A stretch of DNA of 64,000 nucleotides from Tetmemena sp. SeJ-2015 (Eukaryota > Ciliophora > Spirotrichea > Sporadotrichida > Oxytrichidae), in NCBI GenBank assembly GCA_027382625.1, contig JAJKFJ010021982.1, positions 1 to 64,000 of the forward strand, in the 5' to 3' direction. The stretch's first letter is position 1, and each line of letters opens with the position of its first letter. The notes below the pieces were generated by a model, which was given only the letters and a program-made list of their open reading frames with translations, was not told the DNA's origin and did no database searches. Shown piece after piece: positions 12,801 to 24,900 of the stretch. A program made the position numbers and the translations under genes.

Positions 12801-14470
12801 AACGAGTTCGGAGCAAGTGGGGTGGAAAACTTATGTTAGGGATTAAGGGGGAGAGGAAGGAAGAGTTGAACCCAACGGTTCGGAAGCAAGGGAAGATCTA
12901 AGGTACTCATTGAGGTGAAAGCTCTATTGGGTAATATCTTAGTTGGTTTGTTCTTCGACAATGTATGGGAAAGAAGCTCTGGTTCTCAAAGAATCTTAGT
13001 GATAGAAGAAAGTTTCAAAATCGATGTAACTGATGGGATCAATATCCTGAGATCCTAGTCACTAATATGTTGGAGATGGCGATGAGGAGATCCGGGAGGT
13101 TTGATTCCTATTCTTCCTAAAGGAAAACATCTCAAACCAGTTGCAGACGAAGGGTCTTTTTGGGTCTTGTACTGGTAACGTGCAGAGTACTAAAGAGATC
13201 ATTGAGATGGCCACCACAGGAGAGATTCTAAAGTGAGGAGAAGACAAAGAAGAAGGGAATAAGGTTTCGCGAGAATGGGGTTTTGAGCAGTTAAGAAGTA
13301 TCTACTTTCTAGTAAGTTTTCAGAGATTTAACTGTGTAGAGAACCTGGACTGGATATAGTTATGAAGGAGAGAGAAGGTATCCCAGAGCGAAGCAACATA
13401 CAAGCATGAGGTGAGAGTCTATCATATTCAACTTAGGGACGAGAGGATGCACATAGGAATGCGGGGCAGGTGAAGATGAGGAGCTAGGGCATCCTGGCGC
13501 CAACGAAGAGAGAAGGATCTTAAGAATCCCTTTTCCCAGATAAGAAAAGTGACTTCAGTGCATTAGTTAGTTAAATACTTTTCTAAATTTACTTACTTAT
13601 TACGCACATATTTGTCTTCTCTTCTTCATCTTTTACAATATACTATTAATCCTTGTATGGATAGGGTTAATATCGATAAGGTGATAGGAGGCTTTATAGT
13701 GTCTATAATAAGTTCAGGTAAGACTAATGGTTGAATCTGGAGGTATGGACTTAAAACAGGAGTGATGTTATGCGTTGCTTTGTTCTTTTCTTGTGTACTC
13801 TGGAGGGGTTGTAAGATGACGATCTCACGTCTGTTGGTCTTCTCATCATAGTTCTTAGGACAGCAACATAACCTGTTAGCTTGATAGACGAGGATGAAGG
13901 AATAAGCTTTTAAGTGAGTTTCGCTGTTCCTGGAAAGTAACGATTGTATTAATTATTCTACTCGTAACTTTATGTTATGTCTTTTGTAAATTTTTCCCAT
14001 GAAGGTGTTGTGTGTCAACAGCTTGTCAGAATACAACTTTAGTATCCTCTCAACTGAGAGTTGTATATATTTCAGATTAATTATACTAAATGGCTAGTGA
14101 ATATATAAGCGTTACTGAATCAAGTTTTGTACGTTATAGATTTCAGATGATGTTTGCTAAGTTATCCGGAGAAGATCTTGAGATAAGGACTATCTATGGA
14201 AGATATTCGCGCGCTACTCCATAAAGTGCGCTTAGTGGAGAAGAGTTTGAGGATAATAATAAATTGATGTCTAATTTGAACTTAGAATGATGAGGAGCGC
14301 TGATCCTAATTTTCTTCTGCAGCAACTTTAATGCGAGAGTATAGGTGGACTCTCCATTTTTGCCGATGGGTTGATGTTGAAGAATGGTATTATACTGATA
14401 AGGGTGAATACATCCATACCTTAGAGTCAAATGAACTGAGATGGATGGTTTGGAGTTATTTTTGAGTATT
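12800..14470. other. Purine-rich block, opposite strand bias to 3.6-10.9 kb
   Basis: The plus strand here is rich in G and A (runs such as gggggagaggaaggaagag near 12848), reversing the bias of the upstream block. Short frames are present on both strands, but none resembles a known family or stays open with balanced composition. Probably non-coding germline-limited DNA. Confidence 0.5.
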
Positions 14471-16492
14471 TTCGCGTTTGACTCGAATTAAAAATTTAAT
14501 AAGAAATTATTATAACTTTTTTGTTATCACTTTCTAATCATATTATGGGGTTTTGAGTGGGATATGCATTACGCTAGTTATTGCAAATAGTTTTATAGGT
14601 GGATTCTGTAATCTACATGGCTGTAAAGGAGTACTCAAATATGCTTCCTCTTAGAAATTTAATTGGAATAAAGGAGTTCTGGAGAAGAGCTGGCAGGACA
14701 AATATTAGGAGAGGAATGATTGCGATGTTCTCTAAATTTATTATCTTAATGTTGGTTAGAATATTTTATCATTTCACATAAAAGGGATTCTTGTATTTGG
14801 AAAGTTTTAACCTTTAAGTGGTCTTAATCTTCAAGTGGAAAGATCAATCAGTGTATCTCTGTACTCAATGGGTTAAGCAATAGTTTTTAAAATATACACT
14901 CAATTGATCAACCTTATACTAAATTTATTTTCATGATTTGTTGAATGAAGAATGGATGTCGGCTGGAAGTTTGAGATATGTATTTAGAATATTGGAAAAT
15001 AAATATATTAAATAAAATCTCTGAAGGGGAGCTCTTAATTAGAGTCACCAGTAGGTGTGTTTATTAGACATTAAAATACGGATTCCAATTCGTAATAAAA
15101 AATAAGCATTTCATTGACGGTAAACTTCTCTTGTCCCTTGATCTTCAGTGTGAATCTAGAAACTAATTATAAACTTGTACTGGCTTGTCCACTTTCAGAA
15201 TTATGGTAGCGTTGACCTGGTCCTCTGGGCTGTAAAATTGTTTGTCGTAAATTATATTGATGTAACCATTCGGCTAGTAGGGATTAAATAATTCTGATTT
15301 AATATTGTTATAATGCAAGATTTTATCTCTATTTCTATATTTGCAGAAAGATTATTTTTATTTTATAAGTTGAAACTATATATTTTAAGGGTGAAATTAG
15401 GATTTAATTTAAATGATAAGGATTTCTTTGTCTGATTTTAAGAGGTTTGAGGCGTCCTGGGCCAAACTATTATTGATAATGAATAGGCTACATATTTATT
15501 TAGTAAGAAAGGTAGCAATCGTTAATTGAGCAATAGAGCTATTAATTATAACTTCCGGCTTCTAGTAGATATAATATGAATTAATTCCTTACCAAAACTA
15601 AATGATTTCAAAATTTGGAAGTGTAAATACAATTTGATGTTAATGGTAATCTGATTCATAATAAAAACATAAAAATCTTATGTTCAATTTATACCTCCTT
15701 GAGTTTAATATGTCAAATAGTATTGCAAAGAAAGTATAAGTTTTAGAATAAGAGATGAATTGTTTTTTTCACCAGCAAGATAGAATTCAATCTAATCTTA
15801 TATTTAATTAGGTACTCCATAGTAATGAATTTTTTCTTTATTTAATAAAATATTTGTAATTTAATATGGTTTGTTGTTTTTTTTAATTAAGCTCTGATTT
15901 ACTAATTATAGTGAAGGGACGCTATTTAATGTACCGCAAAATAATTAAAATCGAATATAGTTTTTGTAATTTGTTATTTTATGCCAATATTTTTTTTTAA
16001 TATAAAAAATATATCTCAATAATTTAATAATTCTTTCTAATAGAGAATTCTTTTGTGGAAAAATTGTTTAGGTGTAAATTTAAAGCTCATCATTTTTCAA
16101 TACTTTTGTCTTTAAATTTATATTTATAAGATATAACGAATTAAATTTTAATACAATTTTTTGTGTTAATCATAATGAACATTAAAACTGAAGATTTTGA
16201 GTACTCTTTCATAAAATGATGATGCTAGAATCGATACGCAATCGGAGATGCAAAAATAAATGAATAGATAACTCTCTGGAGAGAATGAAGGCTCTAAAGA
16301 GCCTAATTAATTAAAAGAAAAACTCTTGTTAAAACAAAGTTTTTATGAAATTATTTAACAAAGTTATTTTCACAAATTATCCTCAAACCATAAATAATTC
16401 TGCAGTTTCACTTCATGAATTTAAAAGGATTTGCAGCTTTTATTGATTGCTTTTCTCCTCTCTTTGCAGGTTTAGTAGGCATTTTAAATTGC
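14470..16492. other. AT-rich stretch, nothing recognised
   Basis: Very AT-rich sequence with poly-A/T runs. A 60-codon frame near 14599 has no family resemblance. This is the last part of the gene-free flank before coding sequence starts at about 16.5 kb. Confidence 0.5.
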
Positions 16493-18110
16493 TCAAAGAA
16501 GTTTACTATTTACTAAGTCCTCTCTGACTTTGAAATCTTCCCATCTTCAAAGGGATTTCTAAATCTAAAATATGTTTAGATTTTAAGCTGCCACTTTCAC
16601 ACCATCTTAAGAATCATAAGGAAGTTATTGCAAACTTAAACCCGATTCCTTCGATTAATCTTCTTTTGCAGAACTATTTTAATTGACTTCTTTGTCTCCT
16701 TCAAATGGAGTGGCCAACGCTTAGGCATCTAAATTTTATTAAGTCTCTTGAAAGAAGTCATTTTAATTGCTCTTCTGAGTTGTCTAGTTCGTTGTAGCTT
16801 GAGTTCTGTGAGAATTTAAGTTGTGAGCATTTAATGAACTCAAGCCAGTGTTATTTATGGACTCTTAATCACTACTTTAAATCTAGCCATCATCCTTTGT
16901 CGCTGATCTTTTCTAGCTGATGAATCTCTTAAACTGATTTATCGATGAAGTAGCCACAGATGAGAGATTTTCTGTCTGCTCGCTAATAGACTAAACCTTT
17001 GCCTGGAGAGACTTTAGGTTATTTTTCTTATTAGAGCCCATGGTGAAAATGTTAGTTACGTTCCTCTCTCTGTCGTCTCTCAAGGCTGAAAATCCATCAT
17101 TATCTTTGAAAAACCTGTCTTCTTCAGTATAACCAATTTCTTCGCAAGGACCCTAATCACTACCTTGAGAGGATTAGGAAGATGCTAGTTACTAGGAACT
17201 GCTCTAAGAAACCACCTTTTCTTCATTAATCATTTCATCTTGAACAGGACTCACTGGCTTAGAACTAGACTGCTCAGTATTTCTCTCTTCGTTACTAGCT
17301 CCAATACTTTCATCAGATTGATGAACTGAGGACTCTCCTTAATCCTACTGTAATTTTTTACTTATGCCATGAGGCTTGAACTTGAAACTTTCAAAGTTTC
17401 TCGTCTGCACTAGGTTTGAAGTTTGCCTCTCTCCTTGATTTGTTGAATCTTGCTGCTTGGTCTTGAACTTATTATTTGCATCTCTCAGTCTTTGTTAATT
17501 ACTGCTGATGTACGAGTCAGCAGCTTGGGCATGGTTAGAGGAATACTTTGTGTTAAAAAGATAGCGTTTTAAGATTAGGAGAGGGAGCTCTCAAATTCCA
17601 GTGGGTATATTGACTTTGGAAAACATTGGCACTTGAAACTGGGGTGAAGGGGTCCTAAGTCTTCATATTTTACAAGAATATATTCATTTTGAAATTGGGG
17701 AATTTTAAATGGAGGATGTTCGGTTTGATGCGTGAGGTTAATTTTCTTTAGAAATTTCTTGATGCTTGCGCTTTTTGTGAATCTATCCTGCAATCTGCAT
17801 CTTTCTTGGAGAGGGCTAGCTCTTTGGTTCTGTTGTTGAAATAATTATTACTAGTTTTTGGTCTAAAGTTGAAACTCTGCGATTGCTAAGACCTTAAGGC
17901 ATTTGTGTTCTGAGAGTTTTAAGCTTTCTAAGTATTTTAGAATCCATTTTAGGAAGTGTTGGGATCTTCTTGGAGGAGAGATTCATTGGTCTCCTTTATA
18001 ACGATTAGGAGTAGTTGATTTCTGCTGCTTCTCAAAGAAATTGTGGAGAGTAGTTTTGGGCTTGACTTCTTTCTTTTATTACAGAGGTTGGGAAGGAGCT
18101 TGGGTTGTAT
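16493..18110 (-). CDS. Ser/Gln-rich hypothetical protein
   Basis: Not recognised as a known family. With TAA/TAG as Gln, the minus strand gives long stretches of protein-like sequence rich in Ser, Gln, Asn, Glu and Lys, for instance around 17500-17000 (a segment reading SSVHQSDESIGASNEERN) and around 16960-17080 (VTNIFTMGSNKKNNLKS). The reading frame changes at several places, as expected if IESs or introns interrupt it, so the exact start is not fixed; the upstream limit near 18110 is approximate. The end is taken at an in-frame TGA at 16493-16495. The protein would be hydrophilic and largely disordered, without membrane segments. It is the first gene next to the gene-free 16-kb flank. Confidence is moderate that this is coding, low about boundaries. 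Confidence 0.5.
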
Positions 18111-18378
18111 ATGTTTTTATTAAATAATTTTTAGCATAATATAGTTAAGAAGTTTTTGATTATTTATGTGAGTTATTAGAGTAAAGATAATAATAAATAG
18201 GATCTTTCATTCTTGGAATATATGATAAATAATAATTAATTTTCCTTTAGATGTTGAAGTAAATATCGAAGACAGTATTTTCATGAATGGCATCGCAAAT
18301 ATAGGTGGAGCAATCAATGTAGCTAAGAACTGTAAAGTCTCAGTTAAGAATTCTAGTTTTTCCTAAAATTTAGCAGTT

Positions 18379-19619
18379 TCAAACGTTATAGATTTTGTGA
18401 CTCATTGGATCAATCTCTCCCTTGGCTATGGCTTGAGCTATCTCCTGAGGAATTCTCTTGCCCAGGAAATCTATGTTTGCATAGTTCTTCAATAGCTTCC
18501 CAAAGGGATGAGTATCAGGATCATTCAAGTGCACAAGGTCCTTCCTTTGTGGGCAGTAAACAAGTTAAAACTTGAAAGTTAGGAAAGCCTTCTCAAAAGT
18601 TTGCTCATAATCTTATGGGATCAAAAGCTTGCCCTCTCTGCGCACTCTCTTCAAAATCCCTTTCAAATCATCTCCCTCGTCATAGACAAGCTTGTGTGCC
18701 TTTTTAAAACCGATACCCTTGATTGAGTCGATGTAGTCACACCCACTGAGGATACAGCAGGTCAAAAGCATGTCAGGCGAGAATTAAGTGAAATTTAGTT
18801 CAGTAACGTCGGAAAGGCGGGAGAGGTCCACCTCGATTCCCCAACCATTCTTATCCATTTTGAAAAGCACTTTCTTCACACCGAAGATCAACAAATCCGA
18901 GTCTTCAGTAATGATCACGTGAGCTCTGCCAGTAAGATACAAGTAAGCAAGCTGTGCATCTGCCTCATAAGGTGCCACATAGTATTCAACTTCAAGCTGT
19001 TTCAATACTTGAATAAATTCACACGCCATCTCTGGGGAAATGTCAACAGATTCTGAGAACTTCCTCTGTGCCAACTCAACCTTACCTTCTCTCATATAAT
19101 ACTCTGCCTAAGTCCTCGCTTGGGTTCGGTTTCTAAAGGAAAAATAAGGAAAGAAAACTCTTCTTACTTCTTCCTTTCATCTTCAGTGTTACCTTTCATG
19201 ATCAAACGAGAGCCATCAAAAATTATGATAGGCTTTACTCCTGCTTGCAATAGCAATTACAGCTTCATTTTGCAGTAAGCTATCAGTCTAGAGTTGAATT
19301 AGGTTAACAAGAATGAAATTCTTATAAGTAAGATAATGAATAGGAAAGATTGATATGAAGTGAGTAAGATAGGTTAAATTATGCTTTCTTACTTGTCAAT
19401 TCCTCTGCCGTATGCTAGATCCATGGCGCATGTGTACGCACCTTAATGAAGCCTATAACTTTAAGTTAGCAAACTGAAAATTATCTTCTAGATATCTCAT
19501 CAGAAAAAGCTTACTGACCAGCAATAGCCATCAACAGCAGCTGCAAGTCCCCTGTAGTCAGTAACACAGCGAGATCGTTGGATTGATTTCAAATGCGGTA
19601 AAAGGTCCTTAATTCCCAT
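18379..19619 (-). CDS. EXO1: EXO1-like 5' nuclease (XPG/Rad2 family)
   Basis: Structure-specific 5'-3' DNA exonuclease of the Rad2/FEN1 superfamily, acting in mismatch repair and recombination in the nucleus. The start at 19619 gives MGIKDLLPHLKS, the classic N-terminal helix. A GT-AG intron follows YCW, then LHQGAYTCAMDLAYG, then the XPG-N segment (KPIIIFDGSRL), a second intron of about 35 nt, and the XPG-I region with MREGKVELAQRKF, VAPYEADAQLAYL and TEDSDLLIFG, holding the acidic metal ligands. After an in-frame TAA (Gln) comes the helix-hairpin-helix region (LSGCDYIDSIKGIG). The stop is TGA at 18379-18381. 'REGKV' and the spacing favour EXO1 over FEN1, and there is no PIP-box-like tail. 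The protein is short for EXO1, being little more than the nuclease core. A downstream regulatory tail is not visible. Confidence 0.85.
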
Positions 19620-20348
19620 TATTTTATCAATTTTAATACTACTAAAGTTTAATTATACATAGCATAGAAGAAGCAAAGTTTTAGTAAAGAAAATATTGAA
19701 ATTCCTTCAAGGGAGGGCAATTTGAGAAGAAGGCGGGAGACCGCCTTACTACTTACAGGTTAAAGAAATTTACTTTGAGTTTTCTTACGGTAGGATTTGA
19801 ATTTAATTTTTCAAATTTTATATTCTATTTTAGTTGGCTAGAGTTAAGATATATTTGGATTCTATTTATCAGGCCAAAATATTATATAAACTGCGGTCAG
19901 TCTGGGATGTAGAATTTAATTTTGATTTAATAAATAAATGAGTTTGCCTGCAAACTCTTTTATAAACACCTAGGATATATTTCGATTTTTATCTGTAGGA
20001 AAGATTTGTGAGAATAAGATGTGAGATAAGGAAATTTAATACTAATTCAAGAGATATAAGTGAAAGAGTGAGTGATTTTATAATCACATACTCAGTAACT
20101 GAACCCCTTGAGATTGATAACTTTATTTTATTTGTATATACTGTCAAAAGAGACGCGGATGATTTATTTATTCATAACTTATCGAGAAAACCTCTTTTCA
20201 TGGATTTAAGGACTCTGCACTCAGAGTTATTAAACTCAAGCGCCGTTTTCCTCTTTATCTGAATTTCAGTCTTCTCTTTATTAGTTTCTCAATCATTCTT
20301 CAATAACGTTAATAAGTATTGTTTAAAATCATTCTCTAGTTTGAGTGC
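19620..20348. other. Intergenic, AT-rich
   Basis: Sequence between the EXO1-like gene start and the carrier gene end. An 84-codon frame at 20008-20262 (+) lacks a good ATG and family resemblance, so it is not called. It should hold the promoter side of the EXO1-like gene. Confidence 0.4.
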
Positions 20349-21318
20349 TCAATCTCTGAAGCCATGATCAGTGAGAAGCTTTTAGGCTTTTTGCATGACA
20401 ATCATAGCAGCGCCGTTTCTCAAGAAAACACTCTGACTTCCTGGAATGATTCCTCTGTACAACCCAAACACTCCATCTTGCTTCACAATCTCTCTACCTC
20501 TGCTCATAATCGAAATCACTTAATTCAAGTCTAATCCAAAATGCGATAATTAATTGAACACTCAAGTTCTGGTTGTGTTTGTCAGCTTGGATCTAGTTTT
20601 TGATTTATTCGAAGGGCCAGACAACCCAGAATCCGAACATGGCTGAGCCACCAGAGGCTAGGAACTAACCAAGTTTGCTGTGAAACGCATTTGTCTTCCG
20701 CCTAAATGTGTCAATCAGCACAAAGTAGGTAGTCATCAAGCCAGTTGTTCTCAGCCACAGTACTCCAAATCCTTAGTATGCAAAATCAATAAGAGCATTC
20801 ATTACTTGCATTTAATGCATGTCTGAACTCCCAGGTCTGTCCAGTCTGCCTTTTCACTTTCGCATATTCAAATGGGCATTCAGCCATTGATCTAGCCAGA
20901 GCTGCTAGCATGCCTCCAGCCACTACACGTGGTTGAAGTCCCCTGTCAGTGGTATGTGGCTCTTCATGATAGAGAGTTCTCCCACATCGTGTAGAACAAC
21001 TCGAAGACTGAAAACTGAAGTGACCTGTAGATTATAGAACCAAAGAAGGGCGGCACACAGCCTCTGTAGAATCCAATCGCTCCCTCGTGGGCGTAAACTG
21101 ACTTGATGGATTGAACGTACCCCTCCTTGCTCGATAGATATTGATTGTGCACTTGCATCTTGGTCTTGATGGTGTCGAAGGGATGACCCACTATCGTATT
21201 CGTGGCTCCGAATAAGAACCCTGTTATCAGAGAATATGACTTAAAGTAAAGTTAAAATTTAATCAATAGAATAGAGTCCTTCTTTGTGCCATTCCGCGCG
21301 TTTATGAGAGTGAGTCAT
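20349..21318 (-). CDS. Mitochondrial carrier family (SLC25) protein
   Basis: Inner-membrane metabolite transporter of the mitochondrial carrier family. From the ATG at 21318 (MTHSHKRAEWHKEGL), after a probable short intron, the first repeat reads GFLFGATNTIVGHPFDTIKTKMQ, containing the P-x-[DE]-x-x-[KR] signature (PFDTIK). The next loop has GFYRGCVPPFFGS. The second repeat has the signature-like CPFEYAKVKRQ, the third WPFEQIKNQIQ. The end, with FGLYRGIIPGSQSVFLRNGA, terminates at TGA 20349-20351. A 19-nt IES at 20960-20981 explains the apparent frameshift after TMWE. The segment at 20520-20820 also seems interrupted. The substrate cannot be read from the sequence; the short N-terminus and GHPFDTIKTKMQ resemble carnitine/amino-acid type carriers (inference). 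Confidence 0.85.
20960..20981 (-). other. IES, 19 nt, pointer GAG (CTC on +)
   Basis: CTC at 20960-20962 and 20979-20981 bound a segment whose removal with one copy joins TMWE to PHTTDRGLQPRVV in frame. Left in, the carrier frame stops at TGA after WENSLS. Confidence 0.65.
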
Positions 21319-21936
21319 CTTTATGGTCTACCTTGATGCGAGTTATTGATACTGCTTAATATATTTATTTATATACAAAATCACCCCTTAAAACTTTAAA
21401 AATATCTATTGTTCAATAAGCATCCTCAAAGAGCAACTAACCAAATATAAAAATATCAATTCATAGTGATAAAGAGATATAATTTTATAACCAAATTGTA
21501 GAAGAGGATAGATGATGTGTTCAAAATATTATTAACTACATTAAAAAGATATTATAAGCTCTAAGTTAATCCAAATAAGCAAAATCTTAATAAATAATTG
21601 CGAGACTTCTGTTTAAGTTATCTTCCCTCTTATATTGATAATTGTGTTAGTTTGCTATATCATTAATATCTCCCTTTCTGTTGGTTAAAAACTATATTAT
21701 TGGACTTGCTCAATGGGCTGTTTAGCATGTTATTCCAAAACTTAGATAATAAACACTTTATATATTTTGGAGAGTGGGATTTAGAAACATTTATGCAACT
21801 TTTGTACACATATTTTAGCTATTTCAGTTAATATCATGTGTTATTTTATTCCTATTTGAGAAAGACAAATTTTTTAAAATTATGATTCTAGCAAACATAG
21901 AAAAATGTGGATAAAGTTTTGCATGATAAAAGAATT
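21319..21936. other. Intergenic, AT-rich
   Basis: Gap between the carrier start and the Kelch-protein end; very AT-rich, no frame or repeat of note. It presumably contains the promoter of the carrier gene. Confidence 0.4.
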
Positions 21937-24900
21937 TCAATCCTGAAATTTAAATGACAGATTTTAATAATTTTTTTCTAAGAAAAGACTCGATAAAAGC
22001 ACTCCCTTTTTTCTTTTTTATTAAATAATTATAGTAATAAGAGAGGAAAGATCGCTCATGGATTAAGCATGCTCAGTATTTTTGAATTATAGGAAGCATG
22101 TTGAGTGCATGAATCTTGGGCGCTTGAGAGGAGTCACATACTCCCAAGTATTTGTAAGCACAGAGAAGCGTTCAACAATATTGCTAGGTTTCCCATTAAA
22201 CCCACCGACCACGTATATATACTGATAGTCAGGACTTGCAACTGCAGATAGGGTGCATCTTTCACTGTTCATTGGAGCAATCTGTACCCACTGGTTTCTC
22301 TAACAGTCAAACTGAAAAATAGAAAGCCATAAATGCATAAACTTTTCCACGAGGAGAGATAATTTTAACCGTTGTACCCTCCGATTGCGTAGACACCATC
22401 TGGCAAGGCCACAAGAGTCAGAGATCTTCTGCTTTCATGCATGGGAGGTAGAAATTCCCACTTTCCAGTGGCTGGATCATACCTTTCTGCCGAGTTCAAG
22501 CAGCTACTATAGAAAGTGTTAGCTAAAGATATATTCTAACTTACTTGTCTGGAGATCCATATCCACCTACAGCAAGTTAAAATTAAACTTATAGAGCATA
22601 TATCTTCATATCAGGACCAAAGCACACAGACAGCTCGTCTCTTGCTATTTGAAGATTGGGGAGTCTCAGCCACTTCTTAGTCTTTAAATCTAGCGAGTCA
22701 ACGCTACTAAGCACCTTTCCATCGTTTCCACCCAAGACGAGAATTTAATTACCGATATTCAAGGCTGCAAACCCTGATCTGCTCTTCGGTAATTTCTCGT
22801 TAGTTAGCTTAACACTTCCAGTTGAGGGATTAAAAATCTCGATTGTATCAGTCCTGACCCATCGAATTTTTTACCTCCTATGATATAGACAAGAGTCTCC
22901 TCTTCATTATCCCCTTACTTTATAATAAATGAAAGGAGATATAAACTAAGTAGTGACTGGAACAGCTTAGAACTTGGTTCTTGGTATATTCATAGCTCCT
23001 TGAATCTCAGTCCATATTCCTCTTTAAGCATCGTACTTTTCGATACTATTTAGGGGTGTATCCTAGTAACCTGAAATTGCATATAGGTAGCTCTCTGTCT
23101 TTTGGAAAAATTAGTTTAGTATGTCATCTCCCTAAGTGTCTGTATTGTAAAGATCAATGAGATGGGATTAGTCTGTGTTCATATTCATATCTGAGAATGG
23201 ATTTCTCTGCTGCTTACAATATATAATGAAAAAAGAGGTTGCTTCTTTAGGTTCGAATAAGTATTTGAATCATTGAAATTTAGTTGCTTTTAAATCTAGC
23301 TTGTTTCAAAGTAGCTGTTTTCCTTAGCAGAGCTGCCCTTATTAATTTTTTCTTATTGCTTCCCTTTGTTGATGCTTGTGATCTGATTCCCTGAATAGTC
23401 TTGCTTTATCTATCTCAAGCTAATATTCTAATTCATCTGCACTTGTGTGCTTAGTATTTTAGATTACTATAAACTCTCCTCTTACTTTGAATCTGATAGG
23501 TGCTACAAATCCACTCTCATTACTAAAAAATACTGAAATAAGCTATACATTATATTCTTGGGGAGGAAGTTTCCTTGTGGCTTGATTTGTTAACTCTGAC
23601 CGGTCAAAGCTTGAGGATAGAAAAAATAGGTTATACAGAATTATAAGATAGTACTCGTTCAAAAACTCTTAACTCGCAGTAAAATTTGAGAAGGTAGCCT
23701 TTTATATATTGCTGCAGCTGTTCTCATCAAACTCATTTTCCTCTAGAAAACCCTCAAAGTCTGATGTTCTATCATTTTATGAAAAATAAATGCTTGTCAT
23801 TTTAGATTGTAGATCCCTGTCTTTGATGGAGGACGATCGGTTAAGAATTTTAATAATCAGATCGCAGTTAATTGGCTCTTGCAGGTCTGTTAAATTAAAC
23901 GCTAGCTGGATCTTAAAAGAGTCTTACTGGATGAGGTAAGGATTCATCAGCGGCTCTTTCACCTTAGTGGGTATGAGAGCTGATTGAAGTAAGGTGCTCG
24001 TATGCTTATTGAGAGAGTTACTGTAGCCATGTGAATGAACTATAGAACTCGAACTTGGCTAGAACTTTCCACTCGAGTAGACTTTTTCACTGCTCATTAA
24101 ATTGCTGCTCTGTCTTGTTTGAGGGATGCTCGCTTTCTTTGAGTTTGAGGCATTAGTCATCGTCAGCTGTGGCTTAGAACTGATTGACTAGGAAAGCTAG
24201 TGCTGGGAACTGGAGGGGTAAGCACTTGGCCTTTTTGAAATACTCTAGTTGAGATGAGTAGAATAGCTTCCTCCTGTTGGGACTCCATATCTTGAGTAGC
24301 TCTTCATATCTTGGATCTATCGACTACTACTGAGACTGCTTCCAGTTTAATTAAACTTTTGAGTCTGGTAGAATTGGTCTCTTTAGGAGTTTAAATTGAC
24401 CTTCTCGCTTGAGAGGAGTCTTGAGCTAATTTAACTACAATCCTTGACATTCTAGGTTTGAAGAAATTGTCTTTGCTCTTTCTAAGTAAACATCTGGATT
24501 TTTGTTAAAAAATTATAAAATGAAGTTGCATTTAGTAAAATTTAGACATCAATTTTTATTTCTTTTCACACTTTAAAAAATTAATGCACACTTCTTTAGC
24601 ATTAAAAATCTGTTAAAAATGTTTATCAGACATAATCAAATTGAGAGCTAAGTGGCTATTTAGAGTTTAATGATCCTGCTTGCTGGTATAATTTATTCTT
24701 TCTCCTTGAGCCTTCAAACTAGAGGAGGCCATATTTTGCATGGCAGGGACACTCCCCTTCTTTGATTTATTTCTATTTCCAAACATTTGATGCTGTGAGC
24801 TGTTTAGCGATGAGTTATTCAAGTTAATCTAAATCGATTGCTTTTGAAAGTGATGGTTCTTTCCCGAAGATTTTACTCGGCTAGTTTCATTAAGAGAGTC

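Noticed and set aside
13062..13247. A 61-codon minus-strand frame in the purine-rich block
   Set aside because: Isolated, no continuation with glutamine reading, and explained by local composition.
18379..19619. FEN1 as the identity of the Rad2-family nuclease
   Set aside because: The spacing around REGKV, the LHQGAYTCAMDLAYG segment and the lack of a PIP-like tail fit EXO1 better.
20008..20262. An 84-codon plus-strand frame as a gene
   Set aside because: No ATG start, no family resemblance, and one-stop code with AT-rich DNA makes such frames common.
20960..20981. Programmed +1 frameshifting in the carrier gene, as in Euplotes
   Set aside because: Euplotes uses TAA/TAG as stops, which is excluded here, and a GAG-bounded deletion restores the frame.
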